A DNA stretch of 64,000 nucleotides from Neolewinella maritima. Lineage in GTDB: Bacteria > Bacteroidota > Bacteroidia > Chitinophagales > Saprospiraceae. Position numbers and translations under genes: made by a program. The stretch spans positions 62,001-126,000 of the forward strand of contig NZ_CAKLPZ010000004.1 of the NCBI RefSeq assembly GCF_923081025.1, in the 5' to 3' direction. The notes under the pieces are model-generated. The model made no database searches. It was not told where the DNA came from and saw nothing but the letters and a program-made list of their open reading frames with translations. Below, one piece after another: positions 53,493 through 63,104 of the stretch (positions are counted from its first letter, which is position 1; every line of letters begins with the position of its first letter).

Positions 53493-54542
53493 CTAGCGTG
53501 CGTGGATGGTCCCTTCCCGCCGCCGCAGGGACACGCCGTCCCGCTGCCGAAATACAGCGATGATCTCAGCCACCACGGCCGCGGCGATCTCTTCCGGGTT
53601 TTCGGCTCCGATATCCAGTCCGATGGGGGTATAGAGATTCGGATAGTCAAGCAGCTTAAGCCCGGCTGTCTGTCGCAGTTCCGCATCCATTTTCAGGGCG
53701 CGCTTGCGGGGACCGAGCAGTCCCAGATAAGGCGGGGATTGCGGAAGAAATACACGTAGCATCTCCGCATCGCGTACAAAATCATGCGACATGCAGGCTA
53801 CGGCCGTGTAGTCGTCCACCCTAAACTGAGCAGCCTCGTCGTAGTCGTATACCCCTTCGGCCAGTGCGACCGTAGCGGCAGAAAATTTTCGCTTTAGGCC
53901 GATGACGTATACCCGCCAGCCCAGCTGGTGTGCCGTAGTGACCATCGGCAGCACATCGTAGTTATCCCCGACCAGGATGAGCCGGATCTCCGGCCGCAGC
54001 AGCTCAAATAAACGTTCCGATACCCTACCCTGCTCGTCGGTGAACTGCCGAACTTCGGACCGCCCGTGCGGGAGGGTGACCGTATCCAGTGGCACTTCGC
54101 GCAGGGTACCCGGCAGTTCGTCATCGCTTACCGTAGTCACCGTCTGTACTAATAGTAACGGGGTGCGAGTAGCTAGCCGCTGGCGCAGTACCTCGATTTG
54201 ATTGAGCTGGTCGTCAAAGTCCAGGGGAATGAACAGTACCTCGATCCGACCATTGCAGCCCAGTCCGATGCCGATCTCCCGGTCGTCCTCCTCGAGGGTA
54301 TCATAGATACGCTTGGCGGGCCGGCCGGCGTGGATGGCGCGTTGCGCCCGGCGCAGGGCATCGCCCTCCAGACAGCCCCCGCTGATGCCGCCCGTGTACC
54401 GCCCGTCCGCCCCCACCAGCAGGCGGGCACCGATGCGCCGGTAGGAGGACCCCTCGATGCGTACTACCGTGGCCAGGGCGCAGGCGGTGCCGCTGTCCCG
54501 AAACCGGTCGTATAGGTCAATGATGTTCCTGATCTCCTTCAT
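53493..54542 (-). CDS. XdhC/CoxI-family maturation factor
   Basis: A 349-aa protein of the XdhC family, which in other bacteria binds molybdenum cofactor and helps insert its sulfurated form into xanthine dehydrogenase-type enzymes. ATG 54542 starts MKEIRNIIDLYDRFRDSGTA; the upstream frame to 54599 lies inside the preceding gene. The N-terminal XdhC domain has ATVVRIEGSSYRRIGARLLV and YTGGISGGCLEGDALRRA. The C-terminal Rossmann-like domain has LILVGDNYDVLPMVTTAHQLGWRV, ACMSHDFVRDAEML, YLGLLGPRKRA and GLDIGAENPEEIAAAVVAEI. It overlaps the MocA-like gene by 26 bp. Confidence 0.93.
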   Translation of the reverse strand: MKEIRNIIDLYDRFRDSGTACALATVVRIEGSSYRRIGARLLVGADGRYTGGISGGCLEGDALRRAQRAIHAGRPAKRIYDTLEEDDREIGIGLGCNGRIEVLFIPLDFDDQLNQIEVLRQRLATRTPLLLVQTVTTVSDDELPGTLREVPLDTVTLPHGRSEVRQFTDEQGRVSERLFELLRPEIRLILVGDNYDVLPMVTTAHQLGWRVYVIGLKRKFSAATVALAEGVYDYDEAAQFRVDDYTAVACMSHDFVRDAEMLRVFLPQSPPYLGLLGPRKRALKMDAELRQTAGLKLLDYPNLYTPIGLDIGAENPEEIAAAVVAEIIAVFRQRDGVSLRRREGTIHAR

Positions 54543-55116
54543 GGCGCCGGTACTCTTCGGGGGTATCCAGATCGTATAGGGGTGTAGTAGGATAGACAAG
54601 GTGAACGCGGTCGCGGTTGTTCTTTAGGTAGCTACCGGCACCTGCGTCCCCGGCCAATTCCAGTAGTGCGGGAAAGTCATCCTTAGGGAAGAGTGCCGGC
54701 ACCCCGGCCCGCTGAGGGTATGCCGTGGCGACGATGGCGGTTTCCGCGAGTCGGTGAGCAGCTAGTATGCGCCGCAGATAGGCCGCATCCACCTCTGGCT
54801 GGTCGGCTAGTAGGACGAGTACGGCTGGGGTAGTGGGATCATCATCCAGGATAGTACGCAATCCACAGGCGATACTACTACCCAGTCCGGACTCGTAGGC
54901 AGCGTTGTAACAGCTGATCGCGCCGGTATCCGACAGGTGATCGCGCAGTACTTCGTGCGCCGCCCCCAGCACCACGTATACCATCGTCGACACCTGTTGG
55001 GCATGTCGTACAGCGTGGCGCAGCAGCGTCGTATCGCCCCAGGGAAGCAACTGCTTAGGTTGCCCCATACGCTTGGAGGCACCGGCGGCTAGTAGGAGTA
55101 TGGGCACCTGGTCCAT
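54517..55116 (-). CDS. MobA/MocA-like nucleotidyltransferase
   Basis: A 199-aa nucleotidyltransferase of the GT-A fold, here most like MocA, which converts molybdopterin cofactor to the CMP (cytosine dinucleotide) form. The signature is LLLAAGASKRMGQPKQLLPWG (the nucleotide loop and Lys, residues ~7-27), followed by LVLLADQPEVDAAYL (metal-binding Asp) and YPQRAGVPALFPKDDFPALLEL. Next to XdhC this fits cofactor maturation for a molybdenum hydroxylase. The hydroxylase genes are not in the window. The stop of the lipoprotein gene is 3 bp upstream. Confidence 0.9.
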   Translation of the reverse strand: MDQVPILLLAAGASKRMGQPKQLLPWGDTTLLRHAVRHAQQVSTMVYVVLGAAHEVLRDHLSDTGAISCYNAAYESGLGSSIACGLRTILDDDPTTPAVLVLLADQPEVDAAYLRRILAAHRLAETAIVATAYPQRAGVPALFPKDDFPALLELAGDAGAGSYLKNNRDRVHLVYPTTPLYDLDTPEEYRRHEGDQEHH

Positions 55117-55119
55117 GAG

Positions 55120-55665
55120 CTACTGTAGAATAATCTCTACTATGGGTACGGTATCGGGTACGCTAGCGAGTGGTCCTGCCGGGGCGTTCATTCCTAAGCG
55201 ATAGGTGAGGCCGTCGTGGGTGGCGTACACCCGGGCTTCTACGCCCGACCCGTAAGGTGCTAGCTGGCCGAGTCGTTCGACAAGCTCTCCGTAGGTGTTA
55301 CCGACCCGGATGCCATTTTTGGTCACTACGTCCGTGGACCAAATAACGATGTGATCGATTAGCCCCCCCTCCGCTGCGACATACCCCAGGGTGTCGTTGC
55401 TGCGTCCGGGGATGTAGCGCACTGCCAATTCTCCATCGCCGGTGCGTAGGGTGCCTGGCCGCAGGTCTACAAAGGGAGCAATGGGCTGACCCGGCTGCAT
55501 CTCCAGGAAGCTACTATCGTCGATTTCGTAGGGGTCGTCGGGATCCACGTCGTAGATCGCGGTGTTGCCCGCGTTTGGGTATTCGACCGGACGGGTCTCC
55601 GGCGTGGTGGGCGGACGATCCGAGCAGGCCAGTAATACCAGCAGGAACGATAGGTAGCGTAGCAT
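55120..55665 (-). CDS. Hypothetical lipoprotein at head of XdhC operon
   Basis: A 181-aa predicted lipoprotein from ATG 55665; an upstream TTG at 55674 overlaps the promoter box. The signal MLRYLSFLLVLLAC gives C14. The mature chain has an acidic linker (YDVDPDDPYEIDDSS) and a domain with VRYIPGRSNDTLGYVAAEGGLIDHIV, IRVGNTYGELVERLGQLAPYG and a C-terminal EARVYATHDGLTYRLGM. The layout parallels the lipoprotein at 35743. A link to molybdenum metabolism rests only on co-transcription. The function is unknown. Confidence 0.8.
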   Translation of the reverse strand: MLRYLSFLLVLLACSDRPPTTPETRPVEYPNAGNTAIYDVDPDDPYEIDDSSFLEMQPGQPIAPFVDLRPGTLRTGDGELAVRYIPGRSNDTLGYVAAEGGLIDHIVIWSTDVVTKNGIRVGNTYGELVERLGQLAPYGSGVEARVYATHDGLTYRLGMNAPAGPLASVPDTVPIVEIILQ

Positions 55666-55670
55666 ACCGG

Positions 55671-55678
55671 CCAAGATA
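55671..55678 (-). promoter_or_regulatory. Putative -7 box (TATCTTGG) 5 nt from the lipoprotein start
   Basis: On the minus strand TATCTTGG ends 5 nt before ATG 55665, in the 18-bp gap after the adhesin gene. It should drive the lipoprotein-MocA-XdhC operon as a leaderless message. Confidence 0.5.
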
Positions 55679-55683
55679 CCGAC

Positions 55684-58600
55684 TTAGCGAATCACGGTGA
55701 CCGTACCCAGCAGGTTATCCCGCCGTCCGTCAGTATAGGTAACCGTAGCCCGCCAGGTGTAACTACCCTGGGGGACTGGCGACTGCGATCTGGCATCCAT
55801 ACCATCCCAACGGCCCGTAGGAGTAGTTCCCGTTAGCTCATCCGTCAGGAATACCCGCTGACCCGCCGGACTGTAGACCTGTAACTGATACGCAGCCACG
55901 CCCAAGCCCTTTGCGCCCCACTGACGAACCTCAGCGACTCCGTTGTCGGGCGATACTGCCGTCGGAACGAAGAAGCGACCAAAGGACTCCGGACGCACTG
56001 GCAGCGTCAGGGTATCGCTGCAGGTCGTGCCGCCGGGGTACATATTGCTGGCCGTCAGAGTGACCGTATACGCCCGGTCATCGGGATATATATACAAGGG
56101 TGCTACCTCCGTCGTACTGCTGCTGTCACCAAAGGTCCAGAGGAACTGGGCAGCGTCGCTACTGTAGTTGCGGAACTGTACGTCGCCGAGTACGGTCGGG
56201 TCTAGGTCTACAATCGCATCAAAATCAGCGACGGGGGGTGTATCAACGGTGACATCCGGTACCGCTGTGGTAGTCGTGCAGCCATCCGCATCCCACACCG
56301 TGAGCACCGGCCGGTAGCGGCCCGCCGTGGTGTATTCGTGTACGGGTGCCGGTAGGCTGGATGGTGCGCTGCTGTCGCCGAAGGTCCACTGGTAGGTCAG
56401 ATCGGCCGGTATGCTATCGTCAAGGCTGAACCGTGCAATGAAGGGTGTGCATCCCAGACTATCTACCACTACCGGAGTCACCACCGGGGCGGGCAGCACC
56501 TCGATCACCGCGCTATCTACCGCCATGCAGCCCCCTGCTTCGGTAGGACGGGCGACCAAGTGGACGACCGACTCACCCGGCTGGGTGAAACGGTAGGCGG
56601 GTGTACTGAGCGTGCTGGCTGTCCCATCGGGAAATGTCCACCGCAGAGCGTTGGTGGTATCTCCACTGGCGCGCAGCACGAGCGGTGCCGTAGCACATAT
56701 GCGTTGCGGCGCGAGGATACTGAGATCGGGGGCCGGCAGCGCTTCTACATAGACCGTATCCGCGTCGGTCCCACAACCGCTTACCTGTAGCACGACGGCA
56801 TACCTGCCGACTACGTCGAGTGTAAAATTAGGGGTGTCATCCGACGACACGGCAAGCTGCCGCCCGGTAGCATCGAGTAGGCTCCAGCGTAGGGGTGCGT
56901 CCGGCGTAGCACCACTCTGCAGGCTCGGCGTGAAGGGAGTACACCCCTGCCGATCGTTCAGTACAATAGCCGCTCGGATATCGGATGGCAGCACCTGCAG
57001 CTGTCGGCGGACAGTATCGGCACCGCAGGCATTGGCCGCGACCAGTTCAATATCGAAGAATGCGGTGCTGTCCGTAGGGTTGTAGTAGGTAGGCACCTCA
57101 GCCTGCTGCCCTACGGTAATGATACCGTTGCCGTAGTCCCACCGATACCTGCTACCACTGCCCAAAGAGGTATTAGTGAGCTGAGGGGAAAAGGGCCCGC
57201 AGCCGATACTGCGGTCGGGTGCAAAATTAGCCCGTGGAGGGGCCGTCACGTGTACAGTTTGCTGGCTGTTGGCGGCACCACACAGGTTACTGACCTCCTG
57301 CACGACCACCCACTGCGTATCCCTCCGGCTGGGCGGAAGGAGATATCCGGTAGTGGATCCAATCTGTGCGTTGTGGCCAATCCGGTAGGTGACCTGCGTG
57401 GCGTAGGTACTACGATCGTCCAGTGAAAGCAGGAAGGGGCTACAGCCTTCCAGACTATCCAGTGCGAAACCCGCGCGGGGCGGATTTACCACCCGCACGG
57501 ACTGTTGACTGGTGTCCGTGCAGCCCTCTGTACTACGCACGGTTTGGGTTACCAGGTATGTACGGTTACCACGCTGGTAGGTGATAGTGGGGTCAGTTAG
57601 ATCGCTCTGCTCGCCATTCCCGAAGTCGTAGTGATAGGTTCCCGGAGACCCGGCAGTGGTGATTGGAATGGTAGTGCCTACGCAGACTGAGTCCGGCAGA
57701 TCGAAATCCGCTGACGGGCGTGGCGCATAGTGGATCGTACGGGTAGCTTGCTCCCTACAGGCTCCGGACTGCCCGACCGTATACGTATAGGTATATGACG
57801 TACCCGGCGTAAGCTGATTTAGATCGACCGTACGCCCCTGAAGTGCCGGCCCGGTAAACGTACCACCGCCGGGTGATGCCCCCTCCAGTTTGATGACGTC
57901 AGCCGTTCCCTGGCAAACGGTCCGGTCTGGTCCGGCCGTGAGTCCTTCCGGCGAGGCAATAATGGTCAGCGAGACCGTGGCCCTTTGCTCGCAAGTAGTC
58001 TCCTCCTGATAGCGGTAGGTGTAGTCGTACGTTCCAGCCTTCGCCCGACGAAGATCTACCGTGCCCGTAGTGGCATCGACGGCAGGGCCACTCCATACTC
58101 CCCCGGGTATACTGGCCTGCAGGGTGTAGTGTGCTGTAGAAAGACACTGTGGCTCCGGGACGGTAAGCTGTACGTCGGGCTGGTCTTCCAGCAGCAGCAC
58201 CATACTGACCGTACGTGTACAATTACCCAGTGTATACGTCAAGCTAACGGGGTACACTCCGCTACCCGGTAGGTCAGCCACAGGGTTAAGTATGCCGGAA
58301 GGATTAGCGCGCCCATCGACGCTCCAGTGCAGGCTACCCGCCCGGGGACTGTAGCTCACGCCCGTGAGATCGAGTAGATTCAGCGCCCGGTCTACCGAGC
58401 AGACACGCACAGTGTCCGGTGCCGTGACGCGCGGTAACCGTTGCACAACCACGGTGGGTTGGGCGATGATAGTGCATCCCTGCGGAGATCGGTACCCATA
58501 CGTCGGTCGGTAGGTGCCGGGCCTGACCGACGCCGGATCGAACAGTCCGGTACTTTCAACAATCCCACTGCCCGACCAGCTACCTCCGGTTTGACTTACT

Positions 58601-59244
58601 TGAATGCTAAATGCTGCCGCCTGCTCACAGACCACCGTATCCTGTGCGCTCAGTTCTTCACTTTGTACTACGGTGAGCGCCAATGTTTCGGAGTATGGAC
58701 ATACTCCGCTCACTACGGTGTACCGTACCCGCGCACTTCCCGAAGATACCGCGCCGGGATCGAAAACACCGCGGGTGGGGTCCGTAATACCGTCGCCGGA
58801 CCACAGGCCGCCCGGTATGGATGCGGTGAGCATCACCGGGTCGCTTCCACTACAGTAGGGATCGGAAGCGGTCAGCCGGAGGTCTGCTTGCTGCTCGATG
58901 GTCACACTCACCCGTTTCTTCAGGGTTTTGCAGCTTGACGCAGCCTGCAGCGTGATCGTACCACTTTGGTCAAACGTATAGGTCCCGAAGTCTTCTCCAC
59001 AGATTGTGTCCACCGTCGCTCCGGAAGCGAAGATCCAGCATACTTCATCGTAGTTCCCCCGCAGCGTATAGGCTAACGCTTCCGGAGTGAAGGTCAACTG
59101 ATTGCAGGCTACGGGTGGCTTCCGAAGCGTAACCGAAAAGTTGCACGGGTTACTACTCTGCGCCCGGAGGAGTCCGGTAAGACTACCTACCGCCAGCAAC
59201 ACGGCAAAGAATGTCCTGTACGGACGGTAAGAAAGCTGTAGCAT
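55684..59244 (-). CDS. T9SS-exported multidomain protein with PKD repeats and gliding-motility-type C-terminus
   Basis: A 1,186-aa secreted surface protein starting at ATG 59244 (MLQLSYRPYRTFFAVLLAVGSLTGLLRAQ signal peptide). The frame is open 41 codons upstream but overlaps the PorP gene. The N-terminal half consists of Ig-like or gliding-associated repeats with GGxWSG motifs (IPGGLWSGDGITDP; TGGSWSGSGIVES; IPGGVWSGPAVDA). The second half has several PKD-like domains with FGDSS or YGNG signatures (YHYDFGNGEQSD; YQWTFGDSSAPS; FLWTFGDSSSTT). The last ~90 residues, FVPTAVSPDNG ... VPQGSYTWRATVTY, match the type B CHU_C sorting domain used by type IX secretion. Repeats suggest adhesion or a structural surface role. 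The PorP/SprF gene is 11 bp upstream. Confidence 0.92.
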   Translation of the reverse strand: MLQLSYRPYRTFFAVLLAVGSLTGLLRAQSSNPCNFSVTLRKPPVACNQLTFTPEALAYTLRGNYDEVCWIFASGATVDTICGEDFGTYTFDQSGTITLQAASSCKTLKKRVSVTIEQQADLRLTASDPYCSGSDPVMLTASIPGGLWSGDGITDPTRGVFDPGAVSSGSARVRYTVVSGVCPYSETLALTVVQSEELSAQDTVVCEQAAAFSIQVSQTGGSWSGSGIVESTGLFDPASVRPGTYRPTYGYRSPQGCTIIAQPTVVVQRLPRVTAPDTVRVCSVDRALNLLDLTGVSYSPRAGSLHWSVDGRANPSGILNPVADLPGSGVYPVSLTYTLGNCTRTVSMVLLLEDQPDVQLTVPEPQCLSTAHYTLQASIPGGVWSGPAVDATTGTVDLRRAKAGTYDYTYRYQEETTCEQRATVSLTIIASPEGLTAGPDRTVCQGTADVIKLEGASPGGGTFTGPALQGRTVDLNQLTPGTSYTYTYTVGQSGACREQATRTIHYAPRPSADFDLPDSVCVGTTIPITTAGSPGTYHYDFGNGEQSDLTDPTITYQRGNRTYLVTQTVRSTEGCTDTSQQSVRVVNPPRAGFALDSLEGCSPFLLSLDDRSTYATQVTYRIGHNAQIGSTTGYLLPPSRRDTQWVVVQEVSNLCGAANSQQTVHVTAPPRANFAPDRSIGCGPFSPQLTNTSLGSGSRYRWDYGNGIITVGQQAEVPTYYNPTDSTAFFDIELVAANACGADTVRRQLQVLPSDIRAAIVLNDRQGCTPFTPSLQSGATPDAPLRWSLLDATGRQLAVSSDDTPNFTLDVVGRYAVVLQVSGCGTDADTVYVEALPAPDLSILAPQRICATAPLVLRASGDTTNALRWTFPDGTASTLSTPAYRFTQPGESVVHLVARPTEAGGCMAVDSAVIEVLPAPVVTPVVVDSLGCTPFIARFSLDDSIPADLTYQWTFGDSSAPSSLPAPVHEYTTAGRYRPVLTVWDADGCTTTTAVPDVTVDTPPVADFDAIVDLDPTVLGDVQFRNYSSDAAQFLWTFGDSSSTTEVAPLYIYPDDRAYTVTLTASNMYPGGTTCSDTLTLPVRPESFGRFFVPTAVSPDNGVAEVRQWGAKGLGVAAYQLQVYSPAGQRVFLTDELTGTTPTGRWDGMDARSQSPVPQGSYTWRATVTYTDGRRDNLLGTVTVIR

Positions 59245-59255
59245 AGCGAGCGATT

Positions 59256-60437
59256 CTAGTTCCAGATATTGTCGTAGATCCGGTGACCGGAAGTGGAAAA
59301 GTTGTAGCAACTGATGCGTCCGGCACGCTGCTGCGTGAAGTCGTTCTCCCGGCCCATCGCCATGCAACTGACGCTGCGGGCAAAACTGAAGGTGGCCGTC
59401 AGTTCAAAGGGTGCCTGCACGTAATTCTTAAGACTGCCGTACTGAAACGACCAGCTCAGCCCCAGATCTAGCCGGGTGTAGTCATCGGGCAGTACCGAGC
59501 CGAAGACCGTGCGGACGCTCGTCCAGTTGGCCCCCTCGCCCTCCAGCTGGGCTAGATGGTGGTAGACACCGAGCTCTAAATGGCGATTCCACGACACGCC
59601 CGTACCGGCCTCTACGTACGACAATTGGTTCTGCCGCTGCACGATGAGTAGCGGATGCACCGACCAGTAGCGGCGGTTGCGCCGGGCCACTACGGCATTG
59701 GCCCGCGCACTCGCCACCCATCGCTCGCTTAGCGGCGCGTCGAGTCCAGAGAGCGAACTGGTCTGTCGGGCATCCTCGGTTACCAGCCCGCCCCAGTTGT
59801 GTACCGCCAGGCCGACGTCGTAGGTCAGGGGCCGGTCCGTCCGTTTGCCCGGCCGCTGCTTTATTCCTCCCTTGAGCGATACCCCCAAACTGGTCGAGGA
59901 GTACCAGGGGCTCTCGTTAGACTGAGTTGCCAGAAAGGCCGACTGTAACGGCCGCCCATCGGCACCCATATTACCGCCTACATTGGTGTACTGATCGAGA
60001 AAGGTGAGCCCGGCGTAGTCGATGCGGTGCTGTCCACGGGATAGTCCCAAACCGACACGCAGATTAGTAGCACGCAGGACGCTCCGCTTCAGGATCGGCA
60101 CGGCTACCGCCAGGCGGCCACCGATCTCAGTGGTAGTGAGTCCTCCGGCGCCCTGCTCGTTCTGCTGCACAAATAGTCCGTAGTCGAAGAACATGCAGGG
60201 CAGGGCCTCTTCGTAGGTGAGGTACCGCCCCCGATAGGCATCCGGACCGGTACCTGAGTTGTCAGTGCCCCCCCACTGCGAGCGGACGCCGGCCGTCAGA
60301 CGGGTCGCGCCGGTCTGCCCGGTGAAGGCGGGATTAAACGATGACTCATTGCCGTAGAACTGTTGGCGAACGGCATCCTGCGCTCGGATACCTACGCTGG
60401 CCCCCATCAAAAGGGCCCATACTACTAGTAACCTCAT
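59256..60437 (-). CDS. PorP/SprF-family outer-membrane protein
   Basis: A 393-aa outer-membrane beta-barrel that in this phylum is paired with CHU_C-domain proteins and helps their T9SS secretion or anchoring. The signal MRLLVVWALLMGASVGIRAQ is followed by the family hallmark DAVRQQFYGNESSFNPAFTG (here FNPAFTG in place of LNPAYAG). The body alternates strands (LRVGLGLSRGQHRIDYAGL, LGVSLKGGIKQRPG, YDVGLAVHNWGG, RLDLGLSWSFQYG). It ends in a Cys-containing extension CMAMGRENDFTQQRAGRISC, longer than usual. It lies 11 bp before the adhesin gene, so both come from one transcript. Confidence 0.92.
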   Translation of the reverse strand: MRLLVVWALLMGASVGIRAQDAVRQQFYGNESSFNPAFTGQTGATRLTAGVRSQWGGTDNSGTGPDAYRGRYLTYEEALPCMFFDYGLFVQQNEQGAGGLTTTEIGGRLAVAVPILKRSVLRATNLRVGLGLSRGQHRIDYAGLTFLDQYTNVGGNMGADGRPLQSAFLATQSNESPWYSSTSLGVSLKGGIKQRPGKRTDRPLTYDVGLAVHNWGGLVTEDARQTSSLSGLDAPLSERWVASARANAVVARRNRRYWSVHPLLIVQRQNQLSYVEAGTGVSWNRHLELGVYHHLAQLEGEGANWTSVRTVFGSVLPDDYTRLDLGLSWSFQYGSLKNYVQAPFELTATFSFARSVSCMAMGRENDFTQQRAGRISCYNFSTSGHRIYDNIWN

Positions 60438-60460
60438 AGTTAAAATGACCTTACACTATA

Positions 60461-60486
60461 CATGCATAAACATGCGTGTTCATGCG
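60461..60486. promoter_or_regulatory. Three CATGC words at exact 10-bp spacing upstream of the PorP/SprF operon
   Basis: CATGC begins at 60461, 60471 and 60481, each followed by A or G and preceded by A or T. This places three identical sites on one face of the DNA helix, starting 24 bp upstream of the PorP/SprF start at 60437. The arrangement looks like a cooperative operator. No -7 box of the common type is seen for this operon, so it may need an activator. Confidence 0.5.
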
Positions 60487-60539
60487 CAAGGGCAAAAGCC
60501 CTTACTGCAACAAACGGAGGAAGCGCCAAAATGGTACGT

Positions 60540-61403
60540 TCAGAACTTGTGAGAACTCACATAACTGAAGATCTCCCGTACTACCCGCCGCTTGATCTCG
60601 CGCTGCCGCGGCCGGTCCATACTTACTAATCTGAACTGAAACTTGAGCTCCATATAGTCCTTCTTCACCTCTACGATCTTCAGCAGGTAGGTGTCCGGCT
60701 CGATGTGGTCGGCGTAGTCGGTCAGGCAGGCCACCAGTTCCGCTTCCAGTACATCGATATTGGGGATGGCCTTGAGGTCCATTTCGAAGTCTACACTCAT
60801 CAGCCGGATATCCCGCCGCGTATAGTTGATGATCTCATTCGAATAGACCTTACCGTTCGGCAGGATGACCACATCGTCATTGTCGTTCAGAATCTTCACC
60901 TTCAGCAGACCGATGTCTGCTACCCTCCCCTTGTAGGTATAGAACTTCACGTAGTCGCCCACCTCGAACACATCGGTGAAGCTGTAGTAGATGCCTACGA
61001 TCAGGTCGTTCACGAAGTCCTTGGAAACGATCGCGATCGCCGCCGCTACGATACTCAGGGAGGTGAAGAGCGTGCGGAAGTCGATACCGATCAGCGAGAA
61101 GATGGTGAACACGACCACCGCGGCCAGCAGGAGCTTCCGGATATTCTCGACGCCGTAGACGAAGTTTTTCGCTCCACGGCGCTTGGCGTAGTTCTGCCGG
61201 CGGTACAGCCACTTGACGAAGCGGGTCAGTACGTTCAGCACCGCCACCGTCATGACGAAGTACAGTACCACCCGCCAGAATTCGGGCCGCCCGGTCTGTA
61301 CCAGCAGCCGGTCGTCGAACTGGATCACGTAGAGTCCCGCACTCAGCACGAGTAATTCAAAGGTGGCCAGCGCCAGGCTACCTGCAGCGGAACGGTCTCT
61401 CAT
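60540..61403 (-). CDS. MscS-family mechanosensitive ion channel
   Basis: A 287-aa small-conductance channel-type protein that opens under membrane tension to release solutes. Three hydrophobic segments occur at ~10-30, ~45-65 (VVLYFVMTVAVLNVL) and ~95-130. The last includes the pore-lining TM3-like stretch FTSLSIVAAAIAIVSKDFVNDLIVGIYYSF. The MscS beta domain follows: FEVGDYVKFYTYKGRVADIGLLKVKI and VVILPNGKVYSNEIINYTRR. The C-terminal alpha/beta domain ends in VSSHKF. The gene begins 3 bp after the pgi stop, so the two are co-transcribed. Confidence 0.92.
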   Translation of the reverse strand: MRDRSAAGSLALATFELLVLSAGLYVIQFDDRLLVQTGRPEFWRVVLYFVMTVAVLNVLTRFVKWLYRRQNYAKRRGAKNFVYGVENIRKLLLAAVVVFTIFSLIGIDFRTLFTSLSIVAAAIAIVSKDFVNDLIVGIYYSFTDVFEVGDYVKFYTYKGRVADIGLLKVKILNDNDDVVILPNGKVYSNEIINYTRRDIRLMSVDFEMDLKAIPNIDVLEAELVACLTDYADHIEPDTYLLKIVEVKKDYMELKFQFRLVSMDRPRQREIKRRVVREIFSYVSSHKF

Positions 61404-61406
61404 CGA

Positions 61407-63062
61407 TTAGGCCCGCCAGCGTTTAAAGGTGTTGATCAGTCCGTTGGTAGAGCTATCGTGGCTACTTACGGCATCATCGCCCCGTAGCTCCGGCAGGATC
61501 GCCTTAGCCAGTTGCTTACCCAGTTCCACCCCCCACTGATCGAAGCTGTAGATGTTCCAGATCACCCCCTGCACGAAGATCTTGTGCTCGTATAGAGCGA
61601 TGAGTTGCCCTAGGGTGTAGGGCGTAAGCTGCTTCACCAGGATACTGTTCGTGGGTTGATTGCCATCAAATACTTTGAAGGGGACCAGCTTCGCGATCTC
61701 GCTGTCGTCCATGCCGTCTGCCGCCAATTCATCCTGCACCTGCGCGGCGGTCTTTCCATTCATCAGGGCCTCCGTCTGCGCAAAGAAGTTGCTGAGCAGG
61801 ATAGCGTGGTGGTCCCCCAGGGGGTTGTGCGAGATCGCGGGTGCGATGAAGTCACAGGGAATGATACGTGTGCCCTGGTGGATCAATTGGTAAAAGGCGT
61901 GCTGCCCGTTAGTACCCGGCTCGCCCCAGATGATGGGCCCGGTATCGTAATCCTCGATGGGGTTACCGTCCCGGTCGACGCTCTTGCCGTTGCTCTCCAT
62001 ATTGCCCTGCTGGAAATAGGCCGGAAAGCGGTGCATGTACTGGTCGTAGGGCAGTATCGCTTCGGTCTCCGCATCGAAGAAGTTGGTATACCACAGTCCG
62101 ATCAGCGCCAGTTTCACCGGCAGGTTCTCGCTCAGCGGGGCGTGGCGGAAGTGCGTGTCCATATTATGCAGGCCGTCGAGTAGTTCGGCGAAGCGGTCGA
62201 AACCGACCGTTAGCGCGATGCTCATCCCGATACTCGAGGAGAGGCTGTACCGTCCGCCCACCCAATCCCAGAAGCCGAACATATTGTCCTCGGCAATACC
62301 GAAGTCCTTCACTCCTTCCGCATTCGTGGACAGTGCGATGAAGTGCTTGGCTACGTCCTCCTGATTTCCGCCGTGCTGCAGGAACCACTCGCGCGCGCTC
62401 CGGGCATTGGTCATGGTCTCCTGGGTGGTGAAGGTCTTGGACGCTACGAGGAACAGGGTGGTTTCTGGGTCTACGTTCTTCAGTACCTCCGCCAGGTGGG
62501 TTCCATCGATGTTGGATACGAAGTGTACCTCCCGTCCGTCGATCCAGTAGGGCTTCAGTGCTTCGGTCACCATGACGGGTCCCAGATCGGAGCCACCGAT
62601 CCCAATATTGACCACCTGCGTGAGCGGCTTGCCCGAATAGCCCGTATGGCTACCGTCGTGGATCTTTTTAGCGAAGGTCTTCATCCGCTCGAGCACGGCG
62701 CGGACTTCGGGCATGACGTCCTGCCCGTCTACCAGCACTGCCTCGTCACCCCGATTGCGTAGTGCTACGTGGAGTACGGCACGGCCCTCCGTCCCGTTGA
62801 TCGTTTCACCGGAGAACATCTGCTCGGTAGCTTGCTTCACTCCACAGTCTTCCGCCAGCTTGTAGAGCAGGTCGAGTGTTTCCTGGGAGAGTATATTCTT
62901 GGAATAGTCCAGCAGGATATCCTCATAGTGCTGCGAAAAGTGCTTGAAGCGGTCGGCATCCTGGGCAAACAGGTCCTTCATGTGCCGCTGCTGCATTTCG
63001 TGTGCGTGCAGTTCCAGCTCTTTCCAGGCTAGGGTGGTCGTGGGGTTCAGGCTAGAGAGCAT
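61407..63062 (-). CDS. pgi: Glucose-6-phosphate isomerase
   Basis: A glycolytic and gluconeogenic enzyme, cytosolic, 551 aa from ATG 63062 ([20 protein letters not shown]). The frame is open to 63221, but those 53 codons are not part of the family. PGI motifs are [71 protein letters not shown] (signature 1, with the catalytic Glu and His) and [26 protein letters not shown] (signature 2, with Lys). All catalytic residues appear intact. It forms an operon with the mscS-type gene downstream. Confidence 0.97.
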   Translation of the reverse strand: MLSSLNPTTTLAWKELELHAHEMQQRHMKDLFAQDADRFKHFSQHYEDILLDYSKNILSQETLDLLYKLAEDCGVKQATEQMFSGETINGTEGRAVLHVALRNRGDEAVLVDGQDVMPEVRAVLERMKTFAKKIHDGSHTGYSGKPLTQVVNIGIGGSDLGPVMVTEALKPYWIDGREVHFVSNIDGTHLAEVLKNVDPETTLFLVASKTFTTQETMTNARSAREWFLQHGGNQEDVAKHFIALSTNAEGVKDFGIAEDNMFGFWDWVGGRYSLSSSIGMSIALTVGFDRFAELLDGLHNMDTHFRHAPLSENLPVKLALIGLWYTNFFDAETEAILPYDQYMHRFPAYFQQGNMESNGKSVDRDGNPIEDYDTGPIIWGEPGTNGQHAFYQLIHQGTRIIPCDFIAPAISHNPLGDHHAILLSNFFAQTEALMNGKTAAQVQDELAADGMDDSEIAKLVPFKVFDGNQPTNSILVKQLTPYTLGQLIALYEHKIFVQGVIWNIYSFDQWGVELGKQLAKAILPELRGDDAVSSHDSSTNGLINTFKRWRA

Positions 63063-63104
63063 ACGCGGGGTGGGATTATACTTGAGTGTAGAAACGGGTA
63101 CGGT

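Noticed and set aside
60488-60503. Hairpin AAGGGC-AAAA-GCCCTT downstream of the mscS-type gene as a terminator
   Set aside because: The stem is only 6 bp and no T-run follows on the minus strand, so it is not convincing.
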